Shown here in pieces: positions 38,245 through 50,032 of a stretch of 64,000 nt of DNA. A program made the translations under genes and the position numbers. The number at the start of each line of letters is the position of its first letter. Position 1 is the stretch's first letter. This DNA comes from ZC4RG30 sp963777735 (GTDB lineage: Bacteria > Pseudomonadota > Gammaproteobacteria > Steroidobacterales > Steroidobacteraceae). The stretch spans positions 248,001 to 312,000 of the forward strand of contig CAVZRQ010000001.1 in NCBI GenBank assembly GCA_963777735.1, written 5' to 3'. The notes beneath the pieces were generated by a model, which saw nothing but the letters and a program-made list of their open reading frames with translations, was not told the origin of the DNA and ran no database searches.

Positions 38245-39600
38245 GCACAGAACTGCCGCAATTCCTTCAGCAGCATCCCGACATCGACGCGGTGCAGCTC
38301 ATGCTCACCGATCCCTCCGGTGTGGCGCGTGGCAAGACCGTGCGCCGTCACGAACTGGATGCGCTGTTCACCACCGGTCGCAATGTGGCCGGATCCATCC
38401 TCGGCCTGGATGTGACGGGTGCGGATGTGGAGGCCACCGGGCTGGTCTGGGAAAGCGGTGACGCCGACAAACTGTGCCGGCCTGTGCCGGGCACCCTGCG
38501 GCCCGCGCCCTGGCTGCCGCGCACGGGCCAGGTGATGCTCTCGATGTACGAGCTCGATGGCAGCCCCGCAGCAGCGGACCCGAGGCACTGTCTCGCTCGC
38601 GCCGAGCAGCGGCTGCAGCAGCGCGGCTTCAGCGTGGTCTTTGCCTGCGAGGTGGAGTTCTATCTGCTGAAAGCACAGCCAGATGGCAGCTACACGCCGG
38701 CCGGCTCCGATGCACCCGGTGCAGGGCAGGGTGAGCGCATCGAGGCCTACAGTCTCGCGCGCCTCGACAACCTCGCGCCCCTGTTCCGCGACGTGCTGGA
38801 TGCGGCCGATGCGCAGGGCCTGCCCGCCGGCACGGTGATGTCCGAATATGCCCCGGGCCAGTTCGAGATCACGCTGCAGCACCGCCGCGGCGCGCTGGCA
38901 GCAGTGGATGAAGCCGTGCAGTTCAAGCGGCTGTTGAAGGGCGTCGCGGCGAAGCACGGTTATCTCGCGAGCTTCATGGCCAAGCCGTTCACACAGCGTG
39001 CAGGCTCTGGCGCGCATCTGCACCTGAGCCTGGCAGACGATGCCGGCCACAATCTGTTTGCGAGTGATGATCCGGCCGGCACGCCACATGCTGCGGCATG
39101 CGATCGGCGGCCTGATGGCCACCGCCGGCGACGCATTCCTGCTGTTTGCGCCGAATGGCAATTCCTACCGCCGCTTCCAGCGCGAGAGTTATGCGCCGGT
39201 GGCGGTGACCTGGGGCATCAACAACCGCAGCGTCAGCCTGCGGGTGCCGGCGGGGCCGCCGGCCTCACGGCATGTGGAACATCGTTTCTGCGGCGCGGAC
39301 GTGAACCTGTATCTGGCCGCTGCGGCGGTGCTGGCTGGCGTGCAGCGCGGCATCGAACAGCAGCTGGACCCGGGCCCGCCCGTGCAGGGCAATGGCTATT
39401 CCGTGCAGTCGGCCTTGCCCTCTGCCTTGCCTTCGACCTGGGGCGAGAGCATCCAGCGCGCCGCAGATTCCGATTTCCTGAAGGAAGCTTTCGGGCCGGA
39501 GTTCCTCAAGGTATTCCTGGCCATCAAACACCAGGAATACCAGCGCTGGAACGCCGAAGTCACCCCGACCGATCTGCTCTGGTATCTGCGCGATACCTGA
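38241..39600 (+). CDS. Glutamine synthetase-like (gamma-glutamyl-amine ligase type), one apparent frameshift
   Basis: ATP-dependent amide ligase of the glutamine synthetase fold. It has the N-terminal beta-grasp (LMLTDPSGVARGKTVRRHEL), the metal/glutamate site ACEVEFYLL, YAPGQFEITL, AGSGAHLHLSL, and the ATP site APNGNSYRRFQRESYAPV. The frame breaks at CC 39084-39085; removing one C leads into MLRHAIGGLMATAGDAF and gives 452 residues, as in PuuA-type gamma-glutamylputrescine synthetases. With the aminotransferase and the convergent aldehyde dehydrogenase it suggests amine breakdown by gamma-glutamylation; that is inference. Confidence 0.85.
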
Positions 39601-39620
39601 AGCCGATCGGCCAGTGTTGG

Positions 39621-41051
39621 CTACTTCGCGATGTTCACGATCCGCATCTGCGTGAATTCTTCCAGGCCCTGCTGGCCCAGTTCCACGCCATAGCCGGACT
39701 GCTTCGAACCGCCATAGGGCACATTGGGGGGCAGGTCGAGGTGCTTGTTCACCCACACCGTGCCCGCCTCCAGGCGCTGCGCCACTGCCACGGCCCGTTC
39801 GGTGCTGGCCGACCACACCGTGGCGCCGAGCCCATATTCCGAGGCATTGGCGCGCGCGATGGCTTCGTCGATGCTGGAATACTTCAGCACCGGCATCACC
39901 GGGCCGAACTGCTCTTCGCACACCAGCCGTGCGCTGTCGGGCAGGCCGCTGACCACTGTCGGGTGGATGAAGAAACCAGGCCCCTGGTGCTTTGCGCCGC
40001 CGCCGATGACGCGACCCTGCGCGCGCGCATCTTCGATGATGGCCTGCACCTTCTCGAACTGCATGCGGTTCTGCACCGGCCCGAACTGCACCCCATCGTC
40101 GAGGCCATTGCCCACCACCGCCGCGGCGGCGATCTTGCCGAGCTCTTCGCAGACCGCGTCGTAGATCGACTCATGCACGAAGATGCGCTTCGCGGCCAGG
40201 CACACCTGGCCGGAGTTGACCATTGCAGCGAAGAACAGCTTGGGCGCGATTTCCTTCGGGTTCACGTCGTCGAGCACGATGGCCGCATCGTTGCCGCCCA
40301 GCTCCAGCGTCAGGCGCTTGAGGGTGGGTGCTGCGCTGCCCATGACCTTGCGGCCGGTAACCGTCGAACCGGTGAAGGCGATCTTCGCGACATCAGGATG
40401 GCTGGTCAGTGCATTGCCCAGATCATTCACATCCGCGATGACATTGACCACACCCGGCGGGAAGATTTCAGCGCACAGCTCCGCAACGCGCAGCGAGGTC
40501 AGCGGAGTGGTCGGGGCCGGCTTCACCACGATCGTGTTGCCGGCGAGCAGGGCCGGCGCGAGCTTCGTCACCATCATGATCACCGGGAAGTTCCACGGCG
40601 TGATCGCAGCCACCACGCCCAGCGGAATCCGCTGGCGGATGACCTTTCTGACTTCATCATCCACCAGCACGGCTGGTTGAATATCCATCGCGGCGAAGCC
40701 ACGGATGTTGCCGCTGGCGGCACCGAGTTCGTAGAAGGCGCCACCGAGGGGCTTGCCCTGTTCCTGCGTCAGCAGCGGGGCGAGCGTCGCCGCATGTGCG
40801 TCGATGGCATCGGCGAGCTTGTTCAGCAGGCGGGCGCGTTCGGCCAGCGGTGTCGCGGCCCAGCCGGGAAATGCAGCCTTGGCGGCAGCCACGGCCTGAT
40901 TCAGTTGCGCAAGGTCCGCCCGCGGGCAGGCGGCCACCACCTGTTCGGTGGCAGGGTTGACCACGTCGAAGCTGCCAGCGCCAGCCACCAGTTTGCCGCC
41001 AATGAGCAGGCGGAATTCGCCGTTCTGGCCGGGTTTCAATTGTGCATTCAT
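39621..41051 (-). CDS. NAD(P)-dependent aldehyde dehydrogenase
   Basis: Oxidises an aldehyde to the acid. The 476-residue product has the cofactor region ITPWNFPVIMMVTKLAPALL, FTGSTVTGRKVM, the general-base Glu in LTLELGGNDAAIV and the nucleophile Cys in NSGQVCLAAKRIFV, and ends GGSKQSGYGVELGQQGL. ATG 41051 has a good AGGAG 9 nt upstream. Convergent with the glutamine synthetase-like gene (20 nt apart) and divergent from aspS. Succinate-semialdehyde or gamma-glutamyl-aminoaldehyde are plausible substrates from context only. Confidence 0.9.
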   Translation of the reverse strand: MNAQLKPGQNGEFRLLIGGKLVAGAGSFDVVNPATEQVVAACPRADLAQLNQAVAAAKAAFPGWAATPLAERARLLNKLADAIDAHAATLAPLLTQEQGKPLGGAFYELGAASGNIRGFAAMDIQPAVLVDDEVRKVIRQRIPLGVVAAITPWNFPVIMMVTKLAPALLAGNTIVVKPAPTTPLTSLRVAELCAEIFPPGVVNVIADVNDLGNALTSHPDVAKIAFTGSTVTGRKVMGSAAPTLKRLTLELGGNDAAIVLDDVNPKEIAPKLFFAAMVNSGQVCLAAKRIFVHESIYDAVCEELGKIAAAAVVGNGLDDGVQFGPVQNRMQFEKVQAIIEDARAQGRVIGGGAKHQGPGFFIHPTVVSGLPDSARLVCEEQFGPVMPVLKYSSIDEAIARANASEYGLGATVWSASTERAVAVAQRLEAGTVWVNKHLDLPPNVPYGGSKQSGYGVELGQQGLEEFTQMRIVNIAK

Positions 41052-41083
41052 CGGGCTTGCTCCTATGGTCGGCGGGGACCAAG

Positions 41084-41089
41084 TATACT
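41084..41089 (+). promoter_or_regulatory. Possible -10 box for aspS
   Basis: TATACT in the 83-bp gap between the divergent aldehyde dehydrogenase and aspS genes, 46 nt before the aspS ATG. The best -35-like hexamer, TTGCTC, is 21 bp upstream, which is too far, so only the -10 match supports it. Confidence 0.3.
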
Positions 41090-41134
41090 GCCCGACCTGA
41101 TTTTCCAGCGCCAATCCAGCAAGAGTTTCGTCCG

Positions 41135-42914
41135 ATGCGTAGTCATTATTGCGGCCAGGTCAATGAACAACTGTCTGGTCAGGAAGTTACCGTCGCCGGC
41201 TGGGTGCACCGGCGCCGCGATCATGGCGGGGTGATCTTCGTCGACCTGCGCGACCGCGAGGGCCTGCTGCAGATCGTGTTCGATCCGGACGACAAGGCCC
41301 TGTTCGGCGAGGCCGAGCGCCTGCGCGGCGAGTTCGTCATCCAGGTGCGCGGCCTGGTGCGGGCCCGGCCGGCCGGCACCGCCAACGCCAACCTCGCCTC
41401 GGGCAAGGTGGAGCTGCTGGCCCGCGCGCTCACCGTGCTGAACAAGTCCGAGCCGCTGCCGTTCCAGCTCGACGAGCACGTCAGCGAGGAAGTGCGGCTG
41501 CGTTACCGCTACCTCGACCTGCGTCGCCCCGAGATGAGCGAGCGCCTGCGCCTGCGCCACCGCGTCACGATGGCGATGCGCCGCTACATGGACGAACACG
41601 GATTCATCGACATCGAAACCCCGATGCTCACCAAGGCCACGCCAGAAGGCGCGCGCGACTACCTCGTGCCCAGCCGCACGCATCCGGGCCAGCTTCTTTG
41701 CGCTGCCGCAGTCGCCGCAGATCTTCAAGCAGCTGCTGATGGTCTCGGGCTTCGACCGCTACTACCAGATCGTGCGCTGCTTCCGCGACGAAGACCTGCG
41801 CGCCGACCGGCAGCCGGAATTCACCCAGCTCGATATCGAGACTTCGTTCCTCTCGCAGGACGAGATCATGACGCTGATGGAAGGCCTGATCCGCGATCTG
41901 TTCGCGAAGACGGTCGAGGTGGCACTGCCGAATCCCATCCCGCGCATGACCTATGCCGAAGCCATGCGCCGCTATGGTTCGGACAAGCCCGACCTGCGCG
42001 TGTCGCTGGAACTGGTGGACGTTGCGGATCTCGTCGCCGGCTGCGATTTCAAGGTGTTCGCGGGCCCTGCCGCCAACCCGAACGGCCGCGTCACCGCGTT
42101 GCGCGCTCCCGGTGGCGGCGCATTCAGCCGCAGCGAGATCGATGCCTACACCGCCTTCGTGGCGCGTTATGGCGCCAAGGGCCTGGCCTACATCAAGGTC
42201 AACGACAAGGCGAAGGGCCGCGATGGCCTGCAGTCGCCCATCCTGAAGTTCCTCAGCGATGCGGCCGTGGCCGGCATCCTCGAACGCACCGGCGCGCAGA
42301 AGACAACGACCTGATCTTCTTCGGTGCCGATACGGCGAAGGTGGTCAGCGACGCACTCGGCGCGCTGCGCCTGAAGATCGCGCAGGATCTGAAGCTCGTG
42401 GAGGCCGGCTGGAAGCCCCTGTGGGTCGTCGATTTCCCGATGTTCGAGTTCGATCCCGACAGCAAGCGCTGGAACGCCATGCATCATCCGTTCACGGCCC
42501 CGAAGGTCGATGATCCGGCCGCGCTGCTGGCCGATCCGGGCAAGCGCCGTTGCGAAGGCCTACGACTTCGTGCTGAACGGTTCGGAGATCGGCGGCGGTT
42601 CGGTGCGTATCCATCGTGCCGAAATGCAGTCGGTGGTGTTCGGCATGCTGGGCATCGATGCCGAAGAGGCGCAGCGCAAGTTCGGCTTCCTGCTCGACGC
42701 CCTCAAGTTCGGCGCGCCGCCGCATGGTGGCATCGCCTTCGGCCTGGATCGTCTGGTGATGCTGATGGCCGGTGCCGAGAGCATCCGCGATGTCATCGCA
42801 TTCCCGAAGACGCAGACAGCCGCCTGCCCGCTCACGGATGCGCCAACAACGGTCAGCGAGGCGCAGCTGCGCGAACTGTCCATCCGTGTCCGCACGCCAA
42901 ACCCCGCCGCCTGA
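41135..42914 (+). CDS. aspS: Aspartyl-tRNA synthetase, three apparent frameshifts
   Basis: Charges tRNA-Asp. The start is the conserved MRSHYCGQVNEQLSGQEVTV; the OB-fold, class II core (YRYLDLRRPEMSERLRLRHR, FRDEDLRADRQPEFTQLDIE), GAD insert and motif 3 (GGIAFGLDRLVMLMAG) are all present. Three single-base breaks: an extra C at 41689-41690 before SFFALPQSPQIFKQLL; a base missing at about 42300-42302 before DNDLIFFGADTAKVV; an extra C near 42545 before AVAKAYDFVLNGSEIGGGSV. Repaired length is 592 residues (E. coli 590). An essential gene cannot carry these, so they are read as sequence errors. Confidence 0.94.
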
Positions 42915-43593
42915 CATCCCTGCCGGGCCGCCCCTGCGCGGCACGGTACTGTTCGTCCACGGCCTGTGGACGACGGGCGCGGAGTCGTTCCTGCTCAAGC
43001 GCCAGCTGGCCCGGCACGGCTATGCACTGCGCGTCTTTCCCTACTCCTCCCTCGGCGAGACCATGGACCGCGTGGCGCGCCGCTGCGCCCGCCATGCGCT
43101 GGCCCTGGCGCGCCGCACGCAGCTGCCCGTGCATCTGGTCGGGCACAGCCTGGGCGGCATGGTGATCTACCGCATGTTCGAGACCGGGCTGCTGGAACCA
43201 GACCGCTTCAGCGGCGATTTCTGCCGCGTGGTGTTCATGGGCACGCCGGTCCGCGGCAGCCAGAGCGCGCGCGTGCTGGCGCAGTCCGGCCCGCTGCGCG
43301 CCATGCTGGGTCTGACAGGCGCAACCGATCTGCTGCAGGGGCTACCGCCGGATTGGCCTTTTACCGCGCAGCTGGGAATCATTGCGGGCACGATGCCAGT
43401 GGGAATCGGGCGCCTGCTGCTGCGCCTCGACGGGCCCAACGACGGCACGGTTTCCGTCGAAGAAACCCGGTTGGAAGGTGCAACGGCGCATTGCACGCTG
43501 CCCGTCACCCACACCGGCATGTGGCTTTCGCCGCAGACCGCCGAACAGGTTGCCACCTTCCTTCAGCACGGCCGCTTCAACCCAGCCAGCTGA
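42886..43593 (+). CDS. Alpha/beta-hydrolase (lipase/esterase-like)
   Basis: About 235 residues. TVLFVHGLWTTGAESFLL holds the oxyanion region and the nucleophile elbow is HLVGHSLGGMVIYRMFE; the likely catalytic Asp and His are in RLDGPNDGTVSVEE and TLPVTHTGMWLS. No signal peptide or membrane segment, so probably cytoplasmic. The start is uncertain; a GTG at 42886 overlapping the end of aspS fits best. Only 2 nt separate its stop from the stop of the convergent dctA-like gene. Substrate unknown. Confidence 0.78.
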   Translation: MSARQTPPPDIPAGPPLRGTVLFVHGLWTTGAESFLLKRQLARHGYALRVFPYSSLGETMDRVARRCARHALALARRTQLPVHLVGHSLGGMVIYRMFETGLLEPDRFSGDFCRVVFMGTPVRGSQSARVLAQSGPLRAMLGLTGATDLLQGLPPDWPFTAQLGIIAGTMPVGIGRLLLRLDGPNDGTVSVEETRLEGATAHCTLPVTHTGMWLSPQTAEQVATFLQHGRFNPAS

Positions 43594-43595
43594 TC

Positions 43596-44864
<1,269 letters not shown>

Positions 44865-44871
44865 TCTGGTG

Positions 44872-45129
44872 TCAGCCGCCGCTCAGTGCCTGGACGATGT
44901 GCAGGGTGGCAGAAGGTTCGAGCGGGGTATCGACATCACGCACTTCGGTGCTTTCCACGAACATGCGCATGTGGGGGCGGATCCGGTCCTGTTCATCGAT
45001 CATGCGGAAACGGATGCCCGGGAATTGCCGGTCGAGGTCACGCAATACTTCAGCCAGCGTCCCGCCAGCGGCCTCCACCTCGCGCCGGCCAGTGTAGGAC
45101 AGCAGCGGACTGGCAATCGTCACCCGCAT
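44872..45129 (-). CDS. MoaD/ThiS-family beta-grasp protein ending in Gly-Gly
   Basis: 85-residue ubiquitin-like beta-grasp protein. Helix LAEVLRDLDRQFPGIRFRMI, strand MRMFVESTEVRD, and a C-terminus ALSGG; the terminal diglycine is what an E1-like enzyme adenylates and turns into a thiocarboxylate in this family. Its ATG overlaps the stop of the upstream Asp-box protein gene (ATGA), so the two are made together. It may supply sulfur to molybdopterin or another cofactor, but no MoaE, MoeB or ThiF homologue lies in the window. Confidence 0.8.
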   Translation of the reverse strand: MRVTIASPLLSYTGRREVEAAGGTLAEVLRDLDRQFPGIRFRMIDEQDRIRPHMRMFVESTEVRDVDTPLEPSATLHIVQALSGG

Positions 45130-46259
45130 CAGAGCTCTGCGGTTTCGAGCGCGTAGATCTCGGGCAGGTGCCGCGCAATGCAGCGCCAGCTTTTGCCTTC
45201 GTCGCGACTGGCCCACACTTCGCCGCTGGTGGTGCCGAGATAAAGCCCGACCGGATCTCGCGCATCGCCGCACATGGCCTGTCGCTTCACCGTCCACCAG
45301 GCATCCTTCACCGGAAATCCTTTGCCGAGCCGCTGCCAGCTCTTCCCCGCATTCTTCGTGGTGTAGGCAGCCGGCTTGCCGTCGATGGGCGTGCGCGGCC
45401 ACACGCCGCTGCCATCCATCGGGAACACCCAGCACACCTTGTCGTTGCGCGGATGCACCACCATCGGAAAGCCGGAATCGCCGATCTTCTTCGGCATGTT
45501 GTTGCCGATGCGCACCCATTCCTCGCCGGGGCGATCCAGCCGGTAGATGCCGCAATGGTTCTGCTGATAGAGGCGATCCGGATTGGAAGGGCAGTAGCGC
45601 ACGACATGCGGGTCATGCACGTACAGCTGCTCCACCGGGAAACCCTCCACCACCGCCAGGCCCTTCACCAGCGGTTTCCAGGTGGCGCCACGGTCCAGTG
45701 ATTCATGCACGCCACCACTGGACATGGCGAGGTACAGATGATTGCGGTCGCGTGGATCCACCAGCACGGAATGCAGCTTTGGTCCGTCGGGTGTGCCGTT
45801 TTCCTGCGCACCCATCCACGCACTGTATTCCGGATGCTCGTTGAGGCCGCGCACGGATTGCCAGGTGTCGCCCCCGTCTTCGCTGCGGAACAGTCCCTGC
45901 GGCGAAGCGCCGGCATACCAGACGCCCGGTTCGCTCGCGTTTCCCGGCGTCAGCCAGAAGGTGTGATTCAGGACATGGGATTTCTGCCCTTCAGCCGCCT
46001 TGGGAAACGCAGGGGGTGTGGTTGCCTCCTCCCAGCTTCTGCCGCGGTTCTTCGAGATGAACAGCGTGGGGCCCAGGTGTCCCGTGCTCATCGAAAGCAG
46101 CAGCACCCGCGGATCGCGCGGATCCTGCACCATGTGGTGCGCGATCTGTCCGAGTTTGATCGGCCCGCTGGTCTTCCAGCTGCGGCGCGAAGGGTCGGAC
46201 TTGAGAATGAAGGCGCCCTTGCGGGTGGCGATGAGCAGGGCGAGCGAGCGCTTGGCCAT
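45129..46259 (-). CDS. Asp-box (BNR) beta-propeller protein
   Basis: 376-residue protein with five Asp-box motifs, S/T-x-D/N-x-G-x-S/T-W: SKNRGRSW, SEDGGDTW, SLDRGATW, TKNAGKSW and SRDEGKSW, spread as in a six- or seven-bladed propeller. No signal peptide, so probably cytoplasmic (MAKRSLALLIATRKGAFIL). It resembles sialidase-like propellers but I see no sialidase catalytic Arg triad or Tyr/Glu set, so an enzyme name is not justified. Lies 11 nt behind dppF and is coupled to the MoaD-like gene; that pair is the best clue to its role. Confidence 0.78.
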   Translation of the reverse strand: MAKRSLALLIATRKGAFILKSDPSRRSWKTSGPIKLGQIAHHMVQDPRDPRVLLLSMSTGHLGPTLFISKNRGRSWEEATTPPAFPKAAEGQKSHVLNHTFWLTPGNASEPGVWYAGASPQGLFRSEDGGDTWQSVRGLNEHPEYSAWMGAQENGTPDGPKLHSVLVDPRDRNHLYLAMSSGGVHESLDRGATWKPLVKGLAVVEGFPVEQLYVHDPHVVRYCPSNPDRLYQQNHCGIYRLDRPGEEWVRIGNNMPKKIGDSGFPMVVHPRNDKVCWVFPMDGSGVWPRTPIDGKPAAYTTKNAGKSWQRLGKGFPVKDAWWTVKRQAMCGDARDPVGLYLGTTSGEVWASRDEGKSWRCIARHLPEIYALETAEL

Positions 46260-46270
46260 GACGACTCCCT

Positions 46271-47252
46271 TCAGACCGGCAGTTCCTGTGCAAAGTGGCA
46301 GGCAGCAAGCTGCGTCGCGGATTCCGGCCGCTTCGCTTCCAGTGGCGGTTCCACGGCTGCGCACAGCTCCGCAGCCTTCCAGCAGCGTGTACGGAAACGA
46401 CAACCACTGGGCGGATTGGCCGGCGAGGGCACATCGCCTTCGAGACGGATGATCTTCCTGGCGCCGCGCAGTGTCGGATCCGGCACCGGTGCGGCCGAGA
46501 GCAGCGCCTGGGTGTAGGGATGGGTCGCGTGCTGGTAGATATCCTCCACCGTGCCGGATTCCACCAGCTTGCCGAGATACATCACCGCCACGCGGTCGGA
46601 GATATGCCGCACCACCGAAAGGTCGTGCGCGATGAAGATCAGCGAAAGACCGAGTTGCGACTGCAGTTTCTGCAGCAGGTTGATGACCTGCGCCTGGATC
46701 GAGACATCCAGCGCCGACACCGGCTCATCGCAGACGATCACACGCGGCTCCAGCGCCAGGGCCCGCGCAATGCCCACGCGCTGGCGCTGGCCGCCAGAGA
46801 ACTGGTGGGGATATCGATTGATGTGTTCGGGATTGAGCCCGACCAGATCCAGCAGTTCGCGCACCCGTGCCGCGCGCGCGGCCTTCGGCAGCACATCGGT
46901 GTGGATCTCGAAGGGTTCGCGGATGATGTCGCCCACCGTCATGCGCGGATTGAGCGAGGTGTAGGGATCCTGCATCACCAGCTGGAAATTGCGGCGCAGC
47001 TGCTTGAGCTCCGCGCCATGCATCGCGAAGATGTCGCGCCCTTCGAGCAGCGCCTCGCCGGCAGTCGGCTTCTCCAGGCGCAGCAGCAGTCGCGCCAGCG
47101 TGGACTTCCCGCAGCCGGACTCGCCCACGATGCCAAGGGTTTCACCGCGTTGCAGGTCGAAGCTCACGCCGTCCACGGCCTTCACATGGCCCGTCACATG
47201 CCGCAGCACCGCGCCGCGCTCGATGGGGTAGTGCTTCACCAGCCCGCGGACT

Positions 47253-47266
<14 letters not shown>
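46271..47266 (-). CDS. dppF: Peptide ABC transporter ATP-binding protein, DppF/OppF type
   Basis: One of two ATPases powering peptide import. The 331-residue product has Walker A GESGCGKSTLARLLLRL, the Q-loop QDPYTSLNPR, signature FSGGQRQRVGIARALALEPR, Walker B VIVCDEPVSALD, and the oligopeptide-type C-terminal CRFRTRC region that may hold an iron-sulfur site in some homologues. It overlaps dppD by 14 nt. Confidence 0.94.
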
Positions 47267-48235
<969 letters not shown>

Positions 48236-48239
<4 letters not shown>

Positions 48240-49111
48240 TGCAGTTTCGGATCGAAGGCTTCGCGCACGGCATCGCCCAGCATGATGAAGGCCAGCACGG
48301 TCAGGGTGAGGAACCCTGCGGGGAACATCAGCGGCCGTGATGCCTCGCGGATCCAGCGCTGGGCTTCGGCAATGTCCACACCCCACGAAATGGTGTTGCG
48401 CGGACCCACGCCTAGAAATGAAAGCGTCGCCTCCAGCGCGATGAATGATCCCAGCAGGATGGTCAGCATCACGACCATGGGTGCCAGCGAGTTGGGCAGG
48501 ATGTGGCGGACCATGATGCGCAGATTGCCCGCACCCAGTACGCGCGCGGCCTGCACATAATCCTGGTGTCGGGCAGCGATCACGGAGGATCTCACCACGC
48601 GCGCCACAGTGGGCCAGCCCAGCATTCCGAGCGCCACGATCATCGGCCAGATCCCGAGCTCCTGGCCTGACAATGCCTTGGCCACCACCACTGCGCCAAG
48701 CAGGATCGGAATGCCCAGGAAGATGTCCACGATGCGCGCCAGCAGTGCATCCAGCCAGCCGCCGTAATACCCCGCCAGCAGTCCCATCGTCAGCGCGATC
48801 ACGCCAGCGATCAGCGTGGAGAACACGCCCACCAGCACCGATGAGCGCGCGCCGTACACCACGCGTGAATAGATATCGCAGCCCTGCTTGTTGAAACCGA
48901 ACCAGTGTTCCGCACTGGGTGGGCGCAGCGAATCAGAGAGCGCACAGCTGGCGGTGCGCGCATCGACACTGCTGAACAGGCCGGGAAACAGCGCCAGCAG
49001 CAGCATGAACACCACCACGGACCCCGCGATCCAGAACACGGGATTGCGCTTCAGGTCATGCCAGGCATCACTGGCCAGGCTGCGTGGGGCATCAGCGAGT
49101 GGCTTAACCAT
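48236..49111 (-). CDS. dppC: Peptide ABC transporter permease, DppC/OppC type
   Basis: Inner-membrane channel subunit, 291 residues, six membrane segments. The N-terminal OppC helix (RNPVFWIAGSVVVFMLLLAL), HWFGFNKQGCDIYSRVVYGA and the EAA-like loop YVQAARVLGAGNLRIMVRHI are typical. ATG 49111 overlaps the dppB stop by 8 nt. Confidence 0.93.
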
Positions 49112-50030
49112 GCCGGATCCTCGGGTCGAGCACGGCATACAGCAGATCCACCAGCAGGCTGGTGACGAGGTAGATCAGGATCAGCATGCTGACGATGGTG
49201 ACGACCAGCGGACCATCCTCCAGACGGATCCCCTGGAACAGCCGGCCGCCGATGCCGGGGATGTTGAAGATGCCCTCGGTCACCATCGCGCCACTCATCA
49301 ATGCTCCCACTTCGGTGCCCAGGAAGGTCACCACCGGAATCAGCGAATTGCGCAGCACATGCACGGTGACGATGCGTCGCCGCGTGAGTCCCTTCGAACT
49401 CGCAGTGCGCACATAGTCTGCGCGCAGGTTTTCAGCGACCGCGGTGCGGGTCAGGCGCATGCCGGTGGCCAGCGACAGCAGCCCCAGCACGATGGCTGGC
49501 AGTATGAAGGTGGCGATTCCCAGTTCCGGCGCGTAACTGGGCCTGAACCAGCCCAGTTCGACGGCAAACACCGATTGGAACACCGTGCCGATCACGAACA
49601 CCGGTGTGCCGATCACCACCAGCGTGAGCGCGAGACTGGTCTGGTCGAAGGGCCCGCCTCGTCTCAGCCCTGCATAGACGCCACCACTGATGCCGATCAC
49701 GATCACGATCAGCAAGGAGATCAGCCCCAGTTGCAGCGTGCGCGGCCACGACTCGGCCAGTACGTCGGAGATCTGCCGGCCACTGATGGTCTTGCCGAAA
49801 TCGCCGGTCACCAGGCCCTTCATGTAATAGCCGTACTGCTTGATGAAGGGTTCGTCGAGGTGGTACTGCGCCGTCAGCTGCGCCCGCTGGCTGGGGCTCA
49901 GCGGCTTCTCGCCGGCCAGCGCCTGCAGCGGGTCGGTGGCAATGGTGAACATCAGCGCATAGACGATGAACGTCGCACCCACGAAGGTGAGTACGGTCTG
50001 CAGCAGGCGCCGGATCAGGTACGCGGACAT
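49104..50030 (-). CDS. dppB: Peptide ABC transporter permease, DppB/OppB type
   Basis: Inner-membrane channel subunit, 308 residues. It starts MSAYLIRRLLQTVLTFVGAT, has GDFGKTISGRQISDVLAESW and the EAA loop YVRTASSKGLTRRRIVTVHV, and ends LLYAVLDPRIRHG. It begins 2 nt after the binding-protein gene and is translationally coupled to dppC. Confidence 0.93.
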   Translation of the reverse strand: MSAYLIRRLLQTVLTFVGATFIVYALMFTIATDPLQALAGEKPLSPSQRAQLTAQYHLDEPFIKQYGYYMKGLVTGDFGKTISGRQISDVLAESWPRTLQLGLISLLIVIVIGISGGVYAGLRRGGPFDQTSLALTLVVIGTPVFVIGTVFQSVFAVELGWFRPSYAPELGIATFILPAIVLGLLSLATGMRLTRTAVAENLRADYVRTASSKGLTRRRIVTVHVLRNSLIPVVTFLGTEVGALMSGAMVTEGIFNIPGIGGRLFQGIRLEDGPLVVTIVSMLILIYLVTSLLVDLLYAVLDPRIRHG

Positions 50031-50032
50031 CT

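Noticed and set aside
41680..42550. Programmed ribosomal frameshifting in aspS
   Set aside because: Three changes of opposite sign at unrelated sites, with no slippery heptamer or downstream pseudoknot; aspS is not known to use frameshifting. Consensus error fits better.
45129..46259. Naming the Asp-box protein a sialidase
   Set aside because: Asp boxes stabilise many propellers. I could not find the sialidase Arg triad or the Tyr/Glu pair, and there is no signal peptide.
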